Shown: piece after piece, positions 1 through 8,058 of the stretch
Layout of the letters: every line of letters starts with the position of its first letter
How positions within the stretch are numbered: position 1 is the stretch's first letter
Source: Lachnospiraceae bacterium
Lineage (GTDB): Bacteria > Bacillota > Clostridia > Lachnospirales > Lachnospiraceae
Length of the DNA: 64,000 bases
NCBI GenBank assembly: GCA_009774245.1
Contig: VSNM01000026.1
Coordinates: forward strand, 1 to 64,000
Direction of reading: 5' to 3'
Notes under the pieces: generated by a model
What the model was told of the DNA's origin: nothing
Seen by the model: only the letters and a program-made list of their open reading frames with translations
Database searches by the model: none
Translations under genes and position numbers: made by a program

Positions 1-692
1 ATCTCTTTAATCACATCGCCGGAAAGCTCTATGATTGTGCGTTTGTCAAACGCCCCGATCACTCCCTGCTGTTCCAGTTCGTCAAGCCGTTCTAAAATTT
101 TCTGATATTCTGCTTTTAATTCCGCTAATTTCTGCTCATTACTATTATACTCTGGAAAACTGTTTTCATGTAAAAAAATGTAAAACGGTATTAACATGAG
201 CAGGTCTTTTTCAAAAATTTTATCAAGCGAATATGTTTGGACTTTCATAATCGGGACATCATACTGAACTGTTCCACCTGGAGTTACTATGACATATTTC
301 ATTTTGTCCGGTGTCTTTTTATAAGTCCGAAGATACAAAACCGCGGTATTGGGAAATGTCACAGTCAATGTTTCCTCTGTGACCTCACCCTCATCAAGCG
401 CAATCTGTGCATCGTATTCAAAAAGCCTGATCGTGATTCTTCCGTCTGGCAGGCTGCTTTCGCACTCAATATGGTATTTTTTCGGTATCTTCCCGTAAAC
501 CGTAAAATTTGTGTCCGTAATCCGTTCCTTATCCGCTTCGTCCTGCTGGTCTAAAAAATGTTCATTAGGGAAAAAACGGATTTCTTCGTCCCCTGTATAT
601 GTTTCCCCGAAAATTTCATTGATTACAGGGATAATCTGCTTCCGGCAGTCATTTAATATTGTTCGGAATGCCCCGTCATAAATATTTGCCAT
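1..692 (-). CDS. Partial PD-(D/E)XK nuclease-like / Rpn-type protein, C-terminus off window
   Basis: The frame is open from an ATG at 690-692 to the left edge with no stop, so the C-terminus is missing. A GGAAGG ribosome-binding site lies just upstream on the minus strand. The visible 230 residues start MANIYDGAFRTILNDCR. A segment with ITDTNF followed by YHIECES resembles the acidic core of PD-(D/E)XK proteins of the Rpn / recombination-promoting-nuclease type that are common in Lachnospiraceae. A coiled-coil-like stretch (ELKAEYQKILERLDELEQQ) follows near residue 205. The family call is from memory of the fold pattern and is tentative; the reading frame itself is secure. Confidence 0.6.
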   Translation of the reverse strand, partial: MANIYDGAFRTILNDCRKQIIPVINEIFGETYTGDEEIRFFPNEHFLDQQDEADKERITDTNFTVYGKIPKKYHIECESSLPDGRITIRLFEYDAQIALDEGEVTEETLTVTFPNTAVLYLRTYKKTPDKMKYVIVTPGGTVQYDVPIMKVQTYSLDKIFEKDLLMLIPFYIFLHENSFPEYNSNEQKLAELKAEYQKILERLDELEQQGVIGAFDKRTIIELSGDVIKE

Positions 693-952
693 ATTTTATT
701 TCCTTCCTTTTGTGCCTTTATCATATCATCTTTTTACCTCAAATTCAACAGCATTTCTCGTTGGTTCATCCCCTCAATATTTATGTATTATAAAATATAG
801 TCAAAAATACCTCTATCCACGACTTTAGCTTTATCACTTCCAGAAATTCCTTATGTAGCTTATCGATCTTTCGTATCCACGTTAGATTTACTGTATAAAC
901 TGTCGCTCCTCAAAGACCGGAAATTAACCACGCTGCTAAAGAACAAAGGAAT

Positions 953-1492
953 CTATCTGTTCAATTCAATATAATCTATTGCCTGCTTCCAGCCGTTATT
1001 GATGGCATCTTCTCCCCAATAATGGCTGGTTATTTCATCTAATTCGTCAACACATCTTTGCACTTGTTTCATTCGGGCTTTGCGCTCTTCCCTCGTTATT
1101 GCTCCCAATCTTTCACTTTTTGCTTTATATCCTAAGCTTTGCAGGAAATTCACTACATCAAAATATTCCTCTGAATATTCAAATTTTGTATCACTGGGAA
1201 AGCATTCGACTACTTTTTCATAAGCTGTCTTAATATCTTCTGCCCCAGCCTGGCTTAATGCTTCTGCAATATATGGTACTAATTCCACCATTTCAGACAT
1301 GATAAACCACCAGCCATCACATTTCCAGTTGCCTATCAAATTAACAAGAATGTGCAGATGAAATAATTGAGGTGTAACCAGATTCTTTATATCCAATACG
1401 GTACCCTTTTTCCATAAAGAATCTGATTTCATTACAAGAACATTTTCATCAATATCTTTAACGTCACTATAATACTCTTTCATGGTAATCAT
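953..1492 (-). CDS. DUF4375/DMP19-like hypothetical protein
   Basis: This encodes about 179 residues. I start it at the ATG at 1490-1492 because a GGGGAGG site sits 9 nt upstream; a GTG three codons earlier lies directly on that site. The middle of the protein (LVPYIAEALSQAGAEDIK, then a helix ending CFPSD) resembles the DUF4375 fold found in the DNA-mimic protein DMP19 and in many small immunity-like proteins. It contains an unusual Trp cluster (CDGWWFIM). It stands alone, with no operon partner on its strand. The function is not known from the sequence. Confidence 0.6.
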   Translation of the reverse strand: MITMKEYYSDVKDIDENVLVMKSDSLWKKGTVLDIKNLVTPQLFHLHILVNLIGNWKCDGWWFIMSEMVELVPYIAEALSQAGAEDIKTAYEKVVECFPSDTKFEYSEEYFDVVNFLQSLGYKAKSERLGAITREERKARMKQVQRCVDELDEITSHYWGEDAINNGWKQAIDYIELNR

Positions 1493-1652
1493 ATAAAACA
1501 CCCTCCCCTGCTTTTGACGATATTTCCCAATTTGTACCTCTGACAGAATACCACAATCGCATGCATATTTCTATCAAATATTTATTAAATTCTTCCTCCG
1601 CTTAACTTTACTCTCGTGCAACGATGAGATAAAAAAATTAATGTAAACATTA

Positions 1653-1681
1653 TTGTAAAGACAAGCATTTTTTTGTATAAT
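1653..1681 (+). promoter_or_regulatory. Sigma-A-like promoter upstream of the zinc-ribbon gene
   Basis: TTGTAA at 1653-1658 and TATAAT at 1676-1681 are separated by 17 bp and lie about 115 nt before the gene at 1801. The -10 is perfect and the -35 has two mismatches. The long leader between it and the start codon is AT-rich and purine-rich; I saw no clear riboswitch or terminator in it. Confidence 0.5.
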
Positions 1682-1800
1682 TGACGTGTGACAGGAGTAA
1701 GCTACATCACGCATTTTTCCACAACGCTGGCCAGGAACATCTTAAAACAAAAGAGAAACGACAAAAAGAAACGTGATAACAATGACAGATCGGAGAAATT

Positions 1801-2415
1801 ATGACAAAAAAATTTTACGACAAGCCATACGGTGCTTTTTCATTCCAGACAGCTACAACCGTCGTCTGTCCGAATTGCAAAAATGCAGGAACAGTCCATT
1901 ATGACAGACAAAAAAATCTGGCAACATTTTTATGTCATTCCTGTTATTTAAAAGAAGAGAGGTTCCAGGGGGATCATTGTGGCGCAGAAGTAACTGCCAT
2001 GTGTACCTCAACCGGAAAATACTTTCGGACTTTTGTACCGGAAAATAAAGTGCACGGACAAAAGCTTCGGGTGAAATGCCCTTACTGCAAAGAATCCGTG
2101 ATAGGAGATGTCTCTGATGCCGGAAATAAGTCCTGTGCCGTATCTGAAAATATCCGGCAGGCCATGGAACCGTATTTTCACTATCCTCTTTATTTTCAGG
2201 GAAGTTACAGAGGGAAAACGGTGTGGGCGTTAAACAGGGAACATTTGCAATATCTGATTGATTATCTCTCAGCTGACATACGCACAGTTCCCTTTGATTT
2301 TTATGAAAGATACGGGACAATGCGTTCTCAGTCCGCTATGCTCCCGGCTTTTATGAAAACGGCCAAGAACCGGGAGGGAATTGTAAAATTGCTTATTAGG
2401 ATGCAGGGGAAATAG
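1801..2415 (+). CDS. TFIIB-type zinc-ribbon protein
   Basis: This 204-residue protein has two cysteine pairs near the N-terminus (CPNC at about 23-26 and CHSC at about 45-48) that would form a zinc ribbon. A further CPYC lies near residue 93. The C-terminal half is a globular helical region without recognised motifs. Proteins of this kind often sit beside immunity genes of SUKH or GAD type in Firmicutes, and here the next gene is GAD-like, 59 bp downstream. I infer a polymorphic-toxin-immunity remnant or a regulator; no toxin is visible nearby. Confidence 0.65.
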   Translation: MTKKFYDKPYGAFSFQTATTVVCPNCKNAGTVHYDRQKNLATFLCHSCYLKEERFQGDHCGAEVTAMCTSTGKYFRTFVPENKVHGQKLRVKCPYCKESVIGDVSDAGNKSCAVSENIRQAMEPYFHYPLYFQGSYRGKTVWALNREHLQYLIDYLSADIRTVPFDFYERYGTMRSQSAMLPAFMKTAKNREGIVKLLIRMQGK

Positions 2416-2474
2416 GAGAAACATTAAAGAATAGAATTGGGCAAGTATGATGTCAAAGAAGGGAGTAGAAACCT

Positions 2475-3029
2475 ATGATTTATGAAGCATTAAAGGATTT
2501 TAAGGAAGTGGCAGATGTACCGACAGAAATAATGGCTGAATTTAGCAGCAAATTGCCGGAACAGATTATTGCCTTGTGGAATGAATACGGATTAGGAAGT
2601 TTTTGTAATGGTTATCTGAAAATGATTATACCAAATGATTATCGGAATATTGTGGAAACATCATATTATGATGGAAAGAATGCGATTCCTGTAATGGCAA
2701 CGGGATTTGGCGATATTATTGTATGGAAACCCAAAGACGAGACTATGGTTTTGCTACTTTACCGCTATCAGAACTTACAGGTTTTGGAAAGTGGCTGTAC
2801 TTATTTCTTTGAGGATTTAGCAGATAAAGACGGTGTGTTAAATAATAGATTAAAAAAGAAAAAATATGATAAAGCCTTAGAACAGTACGGCAGCTTAGAA
2901 TATGATGAATGCTTCGGATATGTTCCCTTATTAGGAATGGGCGGTAAGGAAAGTATAAAAAATATACAGAAAGTAAAAATCAAAGAACATATCGAGCTTA
3001 TTACACAAGCAGTAGGAAAAATTGAATAG
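2475..3029 (+). CDS. GAD-like / T6SS Tdi1-type immunity family protein (DUF1851-like)
   Basis: This 184-residue soluble protein resembles GAD-like/DUF1851 proteins, which include the immunity protein Tdi1. Features include LPEQIIALWNEYGLGSF near the N-terminus, DIIVWKP mid-protein, and a C-terminal LEYDECFGYVPLLGMGG segment. A GAAGGGAG-like site precedes the ATG. It follows the zinc-ribbon gene in the same direction, so the two are probably co-transcribed, and the pair ends in a strong terminator. In this family such proteins neutralise ADP-ribosyltransferase-type or other effectors. No cognate effector gene is present, so it may be an orphan immunity gene. Confidence 0.65.
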   Translation: MIYEALKDFKEVADVPTEIMAEFSSKLPEQIIALWNEYGLGSFCNGYLKMIIPNDYRNIVETSYYDGKNAIPVMATGFGDIIVWKPKDETMVLLLYRYQNLQVLESGCTYFFEDLADKDGVLNNRLKKKKYDKALEQYGSLEYDECFGYVPLLGMGGKESIKNIQKVKIKEHIELITQAVGKIE

Positions 3030-3054
3030 TGATATTATCAAATCCATAAGAACA

Positions 3055-3090
3055 AGCGGTAAACCAATCATAGATTTACCGCTGTTTTTA
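3055..3090 (+). terminator. Rho-independent terminator after the immunity-like gene
   Basis: AGCGGTAAA at 3055-3063 pairs perfectly with TTTACCGCT at 3075-3083 and is followed by a GTTTTTA tract. It terminates the 1801-3029 transcription unit. Confidence 0.85.
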
Positions 3091-3171
3091 CCCAAAAGCA
3101 GACAGGCAAGCCACAAATGAAACATCACTTTCCCTGGCATCTTTAGATCAACTTCCCTATATTTGTCTCCT

Positions 3172-3468
3172 TTACTGAACAAAATTGACAACCAATGCCA
3201 GAACGATAATCCCCGCCATTATCAGAATCCACAGGACACAAACTGCTGTAGAAATAATATTTACGATACTGCGGCTTTCCTTGTTTCGTACACAGACCAC
3301 CGACAGAATCAGCCCCAGCAAGACAAAAACAATGTTTATGCCAGCCAATATCGTACGCACCCCATCCGGCAGTGTAATTTTAAAGAAAGTGGGAATCAGT
3401 GTTGCTACAGGAAGGATACTCACAATGAGTGCCACCATACTTAAAGATTTCATATTTTTATTTTCCAT
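3172..3468 (-). CDS. Small three-TM membrane protein of the ABC immunity operon
   Basis: This encodes 98 residues that are almost entirely hydrophobic, with about three predicted membrane helices (residues about 9-30, 37-60 and 70-95) joined by short basic loops. It starts 6 nt after the stop of the upstream permease and is the last gene of the operon. I do not recognise a family. Its place suggests an accessory membrane subunit or an extra immunity protein for the transporter. Confidence 0.65.
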   Translation of the reverse strand: MENKNMKSLSMVALIVSILPVATLIPTFFKITLPDGVRTILAGINIVFVLLGLILSVVCVRNKESRSIVNIISTAVCVLWILIMAGIIVLALVVNFVQ

Positions 3469-3474
3469 AATTTT

Positions 3475-4239
3475 TTACCTCATTTCTTTTTTTCCAAACT
3501 GTGTGACTGCCAGGGCAAATACCAGACCAAACACCAGTATCGCGCAGGGCAGGAACGGAAACAGCGAAAACGCAGTATTGGAGGATTCTGCTGTAAAGTC
3601 GTGAAGGGAGCAGGACACCAGATAACCGCTGTAACAATACGGGTATGCAATCCAAAGCGGCGTATTGGCGACCAGCACACCGGGAATTACAAGGAGCAGG
3701 TTCATGCCCACGGAGAGGAGCGGCTTTTCAAACAATACGGTAATCGCCCACATAATCGTCACACAGGGCAGCATGGTAAGGAATAAGCCGACACACCATT
3801 TCCATAAATATAGGACAGGCAATGTTTCCGTAATCCCCATCGTGTGCGTGGCAAGCAGCCCCGCTGTCACGAATACCGCAAGGAATACAACCATTTCCAT
3901 AAACAGATAAAACACCAGCACACAAAACTTGGCAATAGAAAGCATATTGCGGCTGACCGGTAAGGCCAGCATTTTCAGGAGGCCGTTGTTTCCCGTTTCC
4001 CGTCCCGCAATCATCACACAGACCACGATCATGCTGAACGGAAGCAGATAGTAAGCGTAAACCAACGCGCTTTGAATAAACATGGCAGGCCACGCATTTG
4101 TATATTCCGGTGTAAAATAACTGCTCAGATTCGCAATCCCGGAAGCGACCACCAACAGCGGGGCAATAAAGATCAACGGCACGATTCTGGATCGTTTGAC
4201 TTTCATAAACTCAATTTTGAGTAATTCCATAAAACTCAT
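3475..4239 (-). CDS. ABC-2 type permease, lantibiotic/AMP immunity (CprC/LanG-like)
   Basis: This 254-residue polytopic protein has about six hydrophobic segments and the N-terminal pattern FMELLKIEFMKVKRS typical of lantibiotic-immunity permeases (MutG, SpaG, CprC, BcrB-like). The conserved RETGNNGLLKML turn lies at about residue 80. It pairs with the neighbouring permease and with the ATPase to make a two-permease ABC exporter that expels or shields against cationic peptides. It lies 14 nt downstream of the preceding permease gene, in the same operon. Substrate specificity cannot be read from sequence. Confidence 0.8.
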   Translation of the reverse strand: MSFMELLKIEFMKVKRSRIVPLIFIAPLLVVASGIANLSSYFTPEYTNAWPAMFIQSALVYAYYLLPFSMIVVCVMIAGRETGNNGLLKMLALPVSRNMLSIAKFCVLVFYLFMEMVVFLAVFVTAGLLATHTMGITETLPVLYLWKWCVGLFLTMLPCVTIMWAITVLFEKPLLSVGMNLLLVIPGVLVANTPLWIAYPYCYSGYLVSCSLHDFTAESSNTAFSLFPFLPCAILVFGLVFALAVTQFGKKEMR

Positions 4240-4253
4240 TTCTGTAATCCCTC

Positions 4254-4979
4254 CTATTCATAACGAAGAATTTTTGCCATCCACAGACTGGCAGCAAGGA
4301 ACAACGCTGTTTCCACCAGAGAAACCATGATCACCGTCCCGTCCGGCCGTGCACTCATGGCAACCGCTGGTTTCAGCATCACAACAAACGGATGTGCCAT
4401 CAGGATATCCATATCCGAATTTGCCAGCGCCATTCCGCTTAAAAATCCTGCGACACCGATGCCGAGGGGAACCCACATGTTTTCAAACCGCGAAGAAATA
4501 AACAGCATAAAGGACAGTACCGGCATGGAGGTAATAAACGAATATGCCGCAAAGCGAATGACCGCCATCATTTCAAAGGAACCTTTCGGCAGGTCTGTCA
4601 TCCCGATCCTGGCAAGCGCCAGATTCTGCAGAATTATCGCTGCCAAAAGCATAAAGGCCAGGATCAGTAATTTGCAAAGGTACATTCCCAGAACGCTCAT
4701 AGGCAGCATATACATTTTTTTGACTGCATTCCCCTTAAATTCCATGTTGTAAGCCATACAGGAAGCGACCACAATACCAAACATATTCAGAACCACGATC
4801 ATGCCGTAAAGCTGTGTCAGCAGGACATCCATAGGCGCCAGCGGCAGGCTCAGGAGCGTGTCTTTCCGTATCATAAAATTCACAAATGCGTATGCAGCTC
4901 CTAAAATACCTACAGCCAGCAATACGGAGATGATGCCGGTTCTTTTTTCTTTCCGAAGTTCAATCCAAAGTGCGTTCAT
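4254..4979 (-). CDS. ABC-2 type permease, lantibiotic/AMP immunity (CprB/LanE-like)
   Basis: This 241-residue permease has about six membrane helices and the N-terminal signature WIELRKEKRTGII shared with LanE/CprB proteins. It carries the conserved AYNMEFKGNAVKKM motif after the second helix, analogous to the RETGNNG motif of its partner. Its start codon overlaps the end of the ATPase gene by 4 nt (ATGA), which indicates translational coupling. With the second permease it would form the membrane part of the exporter. Confidence 0.8.
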   Translation of the reverse strand: MNALWIELRKEKRTGIISVLLAVGILGAAYAFVNFMIRKDTLLSLPLAPMDVLLTQLYGMIVVLNMFGIVVASCMAYNMEFKGNAVKKMYMLPMSVLGMYLCKLLILAFMLLAAIILQNLALARIGMTDLPKGSFEMMAVIRFAAYSFITSMPVLSFMLFISSRFENMWVPLGIGVAGFLSGMALANSDMDILMAHPFVVMLKPAVAMSARPDGTVIMVSLVETALFLAASLWMAKILRYE

Positions 4980-5752
4980 ATGTTTGTCCTCGCTGCCCTG
5001 TTATCTTTTTCTACCATGGCGAGAAACATATCTTCCAGATTGGCACCGCCGATTTTATTGTCCGCTGCAAATCCAGACTGCAAAGCATTCTGCCGCAGAT
5101 CATCTAAACTGCCCTCAAACAGCAGCCGTCCGTGATTGAGGATACCGATGTCGTCTGCCATCAGCTCAATTTCTGACAGCATATGAGACGAGATCAGAAC
5201 TGTACAGTCATACAGGTCAGGCAGGGACTTCACCAGATTGCGGATTTCATGGATTCCAGAAGGATCAAGGCCGTTCGTCGGTTCATCCAGAATCAGGATC
5301 GGCGGTCTGCCCAGCAGTGCACCAGCAAGCCCCAGACGCTGTTTCATACCCAGCGAATATTTTTTTGCCAGCCGTCCGCCAAATTCGGTCAGGCCAACCA
5401 GCTGCAATGCATCCTCAACGGCATCCTTTGGCAGTCCCAAAATTCTGCGGATAATGTCAAGGTTTTCCCGGCCGGTCAGATTTGCATAAAAAGAGGGAGA
5501 TTCAATGAAGGAACCAATCTCTTTCAGAATGGCAATCCGATCATCGGGAAAATGTTTTCCGTTAATGATAAAGCTACCCTTTGTGGGGGCAGTCAATCCC
5601 AACAGCATTTTCATGGTAGTGGATTTGCCAGCGCCATTTGGGCCTAAGAAACCGTAGATACTGCCTTTTTGAATGTGAAGTGAAACATTGTTGACGGAAG
5701 TAAAGTTTTTGTATCTTTTCGTCAACTGTCTGGTTGTAATAATATAGTCCAT
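4976..5752 (-). CDS. ABC transporter ATP-binding protein, lantibiotic/AMP immunity (CprA/LanF-like)
   Basis: This 258-residue ATPase has Walker A GPNGAGKST (about 38-46), the signature YSLGMKQR, Walker B LILDEPTNGLD and a switch histidine in SSHMLSEIE. I start it at the ATG at 5750-5752, 7 nt after an AAAGGAGA site; the frame is open further upstream but without a site. It energises the two permeases encoded immediately downstream. It is divergently transcribed from the two-component system at 5935-8043, the usual arrangement when the kinase senses a peptide and the regulator induces the exporter. Confidence 0.85.
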   Translation of the reverse strand: MDYIITTRQLTKRYKNFTSVNNVSLHIQKGSIYGFLGPNGAGKSTTMKMLLGLTAPTKGSFIINGKHFPDDRIAILKEIGSFIESPSFYANLTGRENLDIIRRILGLPKDAVEDALQLVGLTEFGGRLAKKYSLGMKQRLGLAGALLGRPPILILDEPTNGLDPSGIHEIRNLVKSLPDLYDCTVLISSHMLSEIELMADDIGILNHGRLLFEGSLDDLRQNALQSGFAADNKIGGANLEDMFLAMVEKDNRAARTNI

Positions 5753-5814
5753 ACAAACATCTCCTTTCGATATTTCTATGGTACAACACCATTCTGACAT
5801 CCACATTTCCGCAT

Positions 5815-5836
5815 CCTTACTTTTACCTTACTTTTT
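5815..5836. promoter_or_regulatory. Tandem 11-bp direct repeat, candidate response-regulator operator
   Basis: CCTTACTTTTA is followed immediately by CCTTACTTTTT, giving 10 of 11 identical bases and one helical turn of spacing. It lies in the 182-bp region between the divergent exporter and regulator operons, about 46-67 bp upstream of the inferred start site for the regulator operon. Direct repeats with this spacing are the usual target of OmpR-family dimers. The role is inferred. Confidence 0.55.
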
Positions 5837-5846
5837 CAAAGGGCTG

Positions 5847-5875
5847 TTCACAAGACAGACAGGCTATGTTATAAT
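5847..5875 (+). promoter_or_regulatory. Promoter of the response regulator operon
   Basis: TTCACA at 5847-5852, a 17-bp spacer and a perfect TATAAT at 5870-5875 precede the regulator gene, whose GGGGAGG site lies just before the ATG at 5935. Confidence 0.65.
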
Positions 5876-5934
5876 CTTATATACCTGATTATATTAAAGT
5901 AAATTCTTTTCCGTTTTGTCGGGGAGGTATCACG

Positions 5935-6636
5935 ATGGATAATACATTTTTACACAACAAAAAGCTCCTGCTGGTTGATGACGAGCCGGAGCTTTTAAAA
6001 ATGATAACAGCTATTTTAACGGACGAGGGCTTTCAGTATCTTGTTACTGCCCCCAATATGAAAGAGGGAATTGCCGCCGCCAAAGCGGAAAAACCTGATC
6101 TGGCGATTCTGGATGTGATGCTTCCGGACGGTGACGGGTTTTCCCTGATGAGGCAGATACGTACATGGACGGACATTCCCATAATTTTTCTGACAGCCCG
6201 TGATGAGGCGGCGGACAAGCTGGCCGGGCTTGGCCTTGGAGCCGATGATTATATCGCAAAGCCCTTTCTTCCCCAGGAATTTTTGCTGCGGGTATATGCG
6301 GTTTTGCGCCGTTGCTACAAGGAGGACGCGCCAGTTTTGAAGCTTCACAGCTGTACAGTGGATTTTGGCCGGGCCGAAGTGGACAACGGCAGTGAGGTAC
6401 TCCCTTTGACAGCGATGGAGTATAAGCTGCTGGAAACCCTTGCTCGGAATGAGGGGCGCATTGTGACTGTGGACACGCTCTGCGAAGCCCTGTGGGGCGA
6501 CAATCCGTTTGGCTATGAAAACAGCCTGAACGCCCATGTGCGCCGTATCCGGGAGAAGATCGAGGCAGAACCGTCAAAGCCGGTTTCCCTGTTGACAGTC
6601 AAGGGGCTGGGCTATAAGCTGCTGGCGGGGAAATAA
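5935..6636 (+). CDS. OmpR-family response regulator (CprR-like)
   Basis: This 233-residue protein has a receiver domain (residues 1-125) with acidic residues D16/D17, phospho-acceptor D60 (AILDVMLPDGDG), a conserved Thr in FLTARD and Lys in AKPF. A winged-helix DNA-binding domain (about 140-231) follows, with the usual LLETLARNEGRIV and VKGLGYKL segments. The start has a GGGGAGG site 7 nt upstream. It is 3 nt from the kinase gene and divergent from the exporter, so it probably activates both operons through the direct repeat at 5815-5836. Confidence 0.9.
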   Translation: MDNTFLHNKKLLLVDDEPELLKMITAILTDEGFQYLVTAPNMKEGIAAAKAEKPDLAILDVMLPDGDGFSLMRQIRTWTDIPIIFLTARDEAADKLAGLGLGADDYIAKPFLPQEFLLRVYAVLRRCYKEDAPVLKLHSCTVDFGRAEVDNGSEVLPLTAMEYKLLETLARNEGRIVTVDTLCEALWGDNPFGYENSLNAHVRRIREKIEAEPSKPVSLLTVKGLGYKLLAGK

Positions 6637-6639
6637 CCG

Positions 6640-8043
6640 ATGAAAGCATTTGGAAAATATATCGCAAAGTATCTCCTTTCCTTTTTTGCCTTTGTCCTGG
6701 TTCTCTTACTCGTCAACATTCTGGCGTTTTCCCTGACATTTGGGGGTATCGTATTCCGGGAATACGGTGCGGCGTCCCCGGCAAATATGCTGGAGAGGGT
6801 GACCGCTGATCTGTCTGTTTCCGGCATATCAGAAGAAACATTGCAGGAACTGAACCACAATCAGATCTGGGCCATGTATCTGGATGAGGACGGCGGATGT
6901 GACTGGTCGGTGTCATTACCGGAGGAAGTGCCAACACAGTACAGCGCCCAGGAGATAGCCGTATTCTCAAAAGGCTATCTGCAGGACTATCCCGTCTTTG
7001 TGCGGAGTATGGAAGATGGCCTGCTGGTACTGGGATACCCGAAGGACAGCTTTATGAAACTGACGGGAAACTATCTTCCCATGCGGGCGGTCAGGACTTT
7101 TCCACTTTTCGTGGCGGGCATCCTGGTGGCAGACATATTGCTTTTATTCCTGGTTTACTATTTTTCCAAACGCAGGATTTCCAAAAACACGGAACCGATC
7201 ATGACCTCTATTAAAACACTGTCTGCCGGTAAACCAGTCAATCTGTCTGTTCACGGCGAATTGTCGGAAATAGCTGACAGTGTGAATCAGGCGTCCCAGA
7301 TATTAAGCAGGCAGAACCAGGCACGTGCCAACTGGATCAGCGGTGTTTCCCATGATATACGAACCCCGCTTTCTATGATTATGGGTTATGCTGAACGGAT
7401 TGCTAACGACCATGCCGCCAGCGGAAATATGAAACAGGAGGCAGAGATTATCCGGGCACAGAGCGCAAAAATCAAAGACCTGGTACAGGACCTGAATCTG
7501 GTATCACAGCTGGAATACGAAATGCAGCCACTCACAAAAGCTCCGGTGCGCCTGTCCAGGCTGCTGCGCTCCTATGCGGTAGATCTGCTCAATGCCGGTA
7601 TCCCTGAAAAATACTTGTTAGAGACGGAAATTTCAAAAGACGCTGAAACTGCAGTCATGGAATGCGACGCGCGGCTGATCTCACGGGCGGTCAACAATCT
7701 GGTGCAAAACAGCATTAACCACAACCCGCAGGGCTGTACCATAAGCCTACAGCTTGCCTGCTCAGACACGACTATTTTTCTCACTGTTGCCGACGATGGC
7801 GTGGGGCTGTCTGCCGAGAAGCTGCGGGAACTGGAAGAAAAACCGCACTATATGGAAAGTACCGATGAACGGCTGGACTTACGGCACGGGCTAGGACTGC
7901 TGTTGGTGAGGCAGATCGTGGAGTCACACGGCGGGACAATGAAAATGGAAAGTGCGCCGCAGAGTGGATATCAGACAATTTTGGCATTTCAAAAGCCGCT
8001 TTCTTTTTCCTTTGTTGATAGACAAAATAGCGGAAAATATTAA
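6640..8043 (+). CDS. Sensor histidine kinase (CprK-like)
   Basis: This 467-residue membrane kinase has TM1 at about 11-37 and TM2 at about 154-175. They flank a roughly 115-residue extracellular sensor. A HAMP-like linker and an H-box SHDIRTPLSM with phospho-acceptor H238 follow. Its ATPase domain has the N-box NNLVQNSINHNP, G1 DDGVGLS and G2 RHGLGLLL. This architecture and the adjacent two-permease exporter match peptide-sensing kinases such as CprK of Clostridioides. It ends 16 nt before the convergent gene at 8059, with no clear terminator between them. Confidence 0.88.
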   Translation: MKAFGKYIAKYLLSFFAFVLVLLLVNILAFSLTFGGIVFREYGAASPANMLERVTADLSVSGISEETLQELNHNQIWAMYLDEDGGCDWSVSLPEEVPTQYSAQEIAVFSKGYLQDYPVFVRSMEDGLLVLGYPKDSFMKLTGNYLPMRAVRTFPLFVAGILVADILLLFLVYYFSKRRISKNTEPIMTSIKTLSAGKPVNLSVHGELSEIADSVNQASQILSRQNQARANWISGVSHDIRTPLSMIMGYAERIANDHAASGNMKQEAEIIRAQSAKIKDLVQDLNLVSQLEYEMQPLTKAPVRLSRLLRSYAVDLLNAGIPEKYLLETEISKDAETAVMECDARLISRAVNNLVQNSINHNPQGCTISLQLACSDTTIFLTVADDGVGLSAEKLRELEEKPHYMESTDERLDLRHGLGLLLVRQIVESHGGTMKMESAPQSGYQTILAFQKPLSFSFVDRQNSGKY

Positions 8044-8058
8044 TTCCTTTCACCATTC

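Noticed and set aside
1690..1740. Riboswitch in the leader of the zinc-ribbon gene
   Set aside because: Only short imperfect pairing (TGTGA with TCAC) is present and no known aptamer core was recognised.
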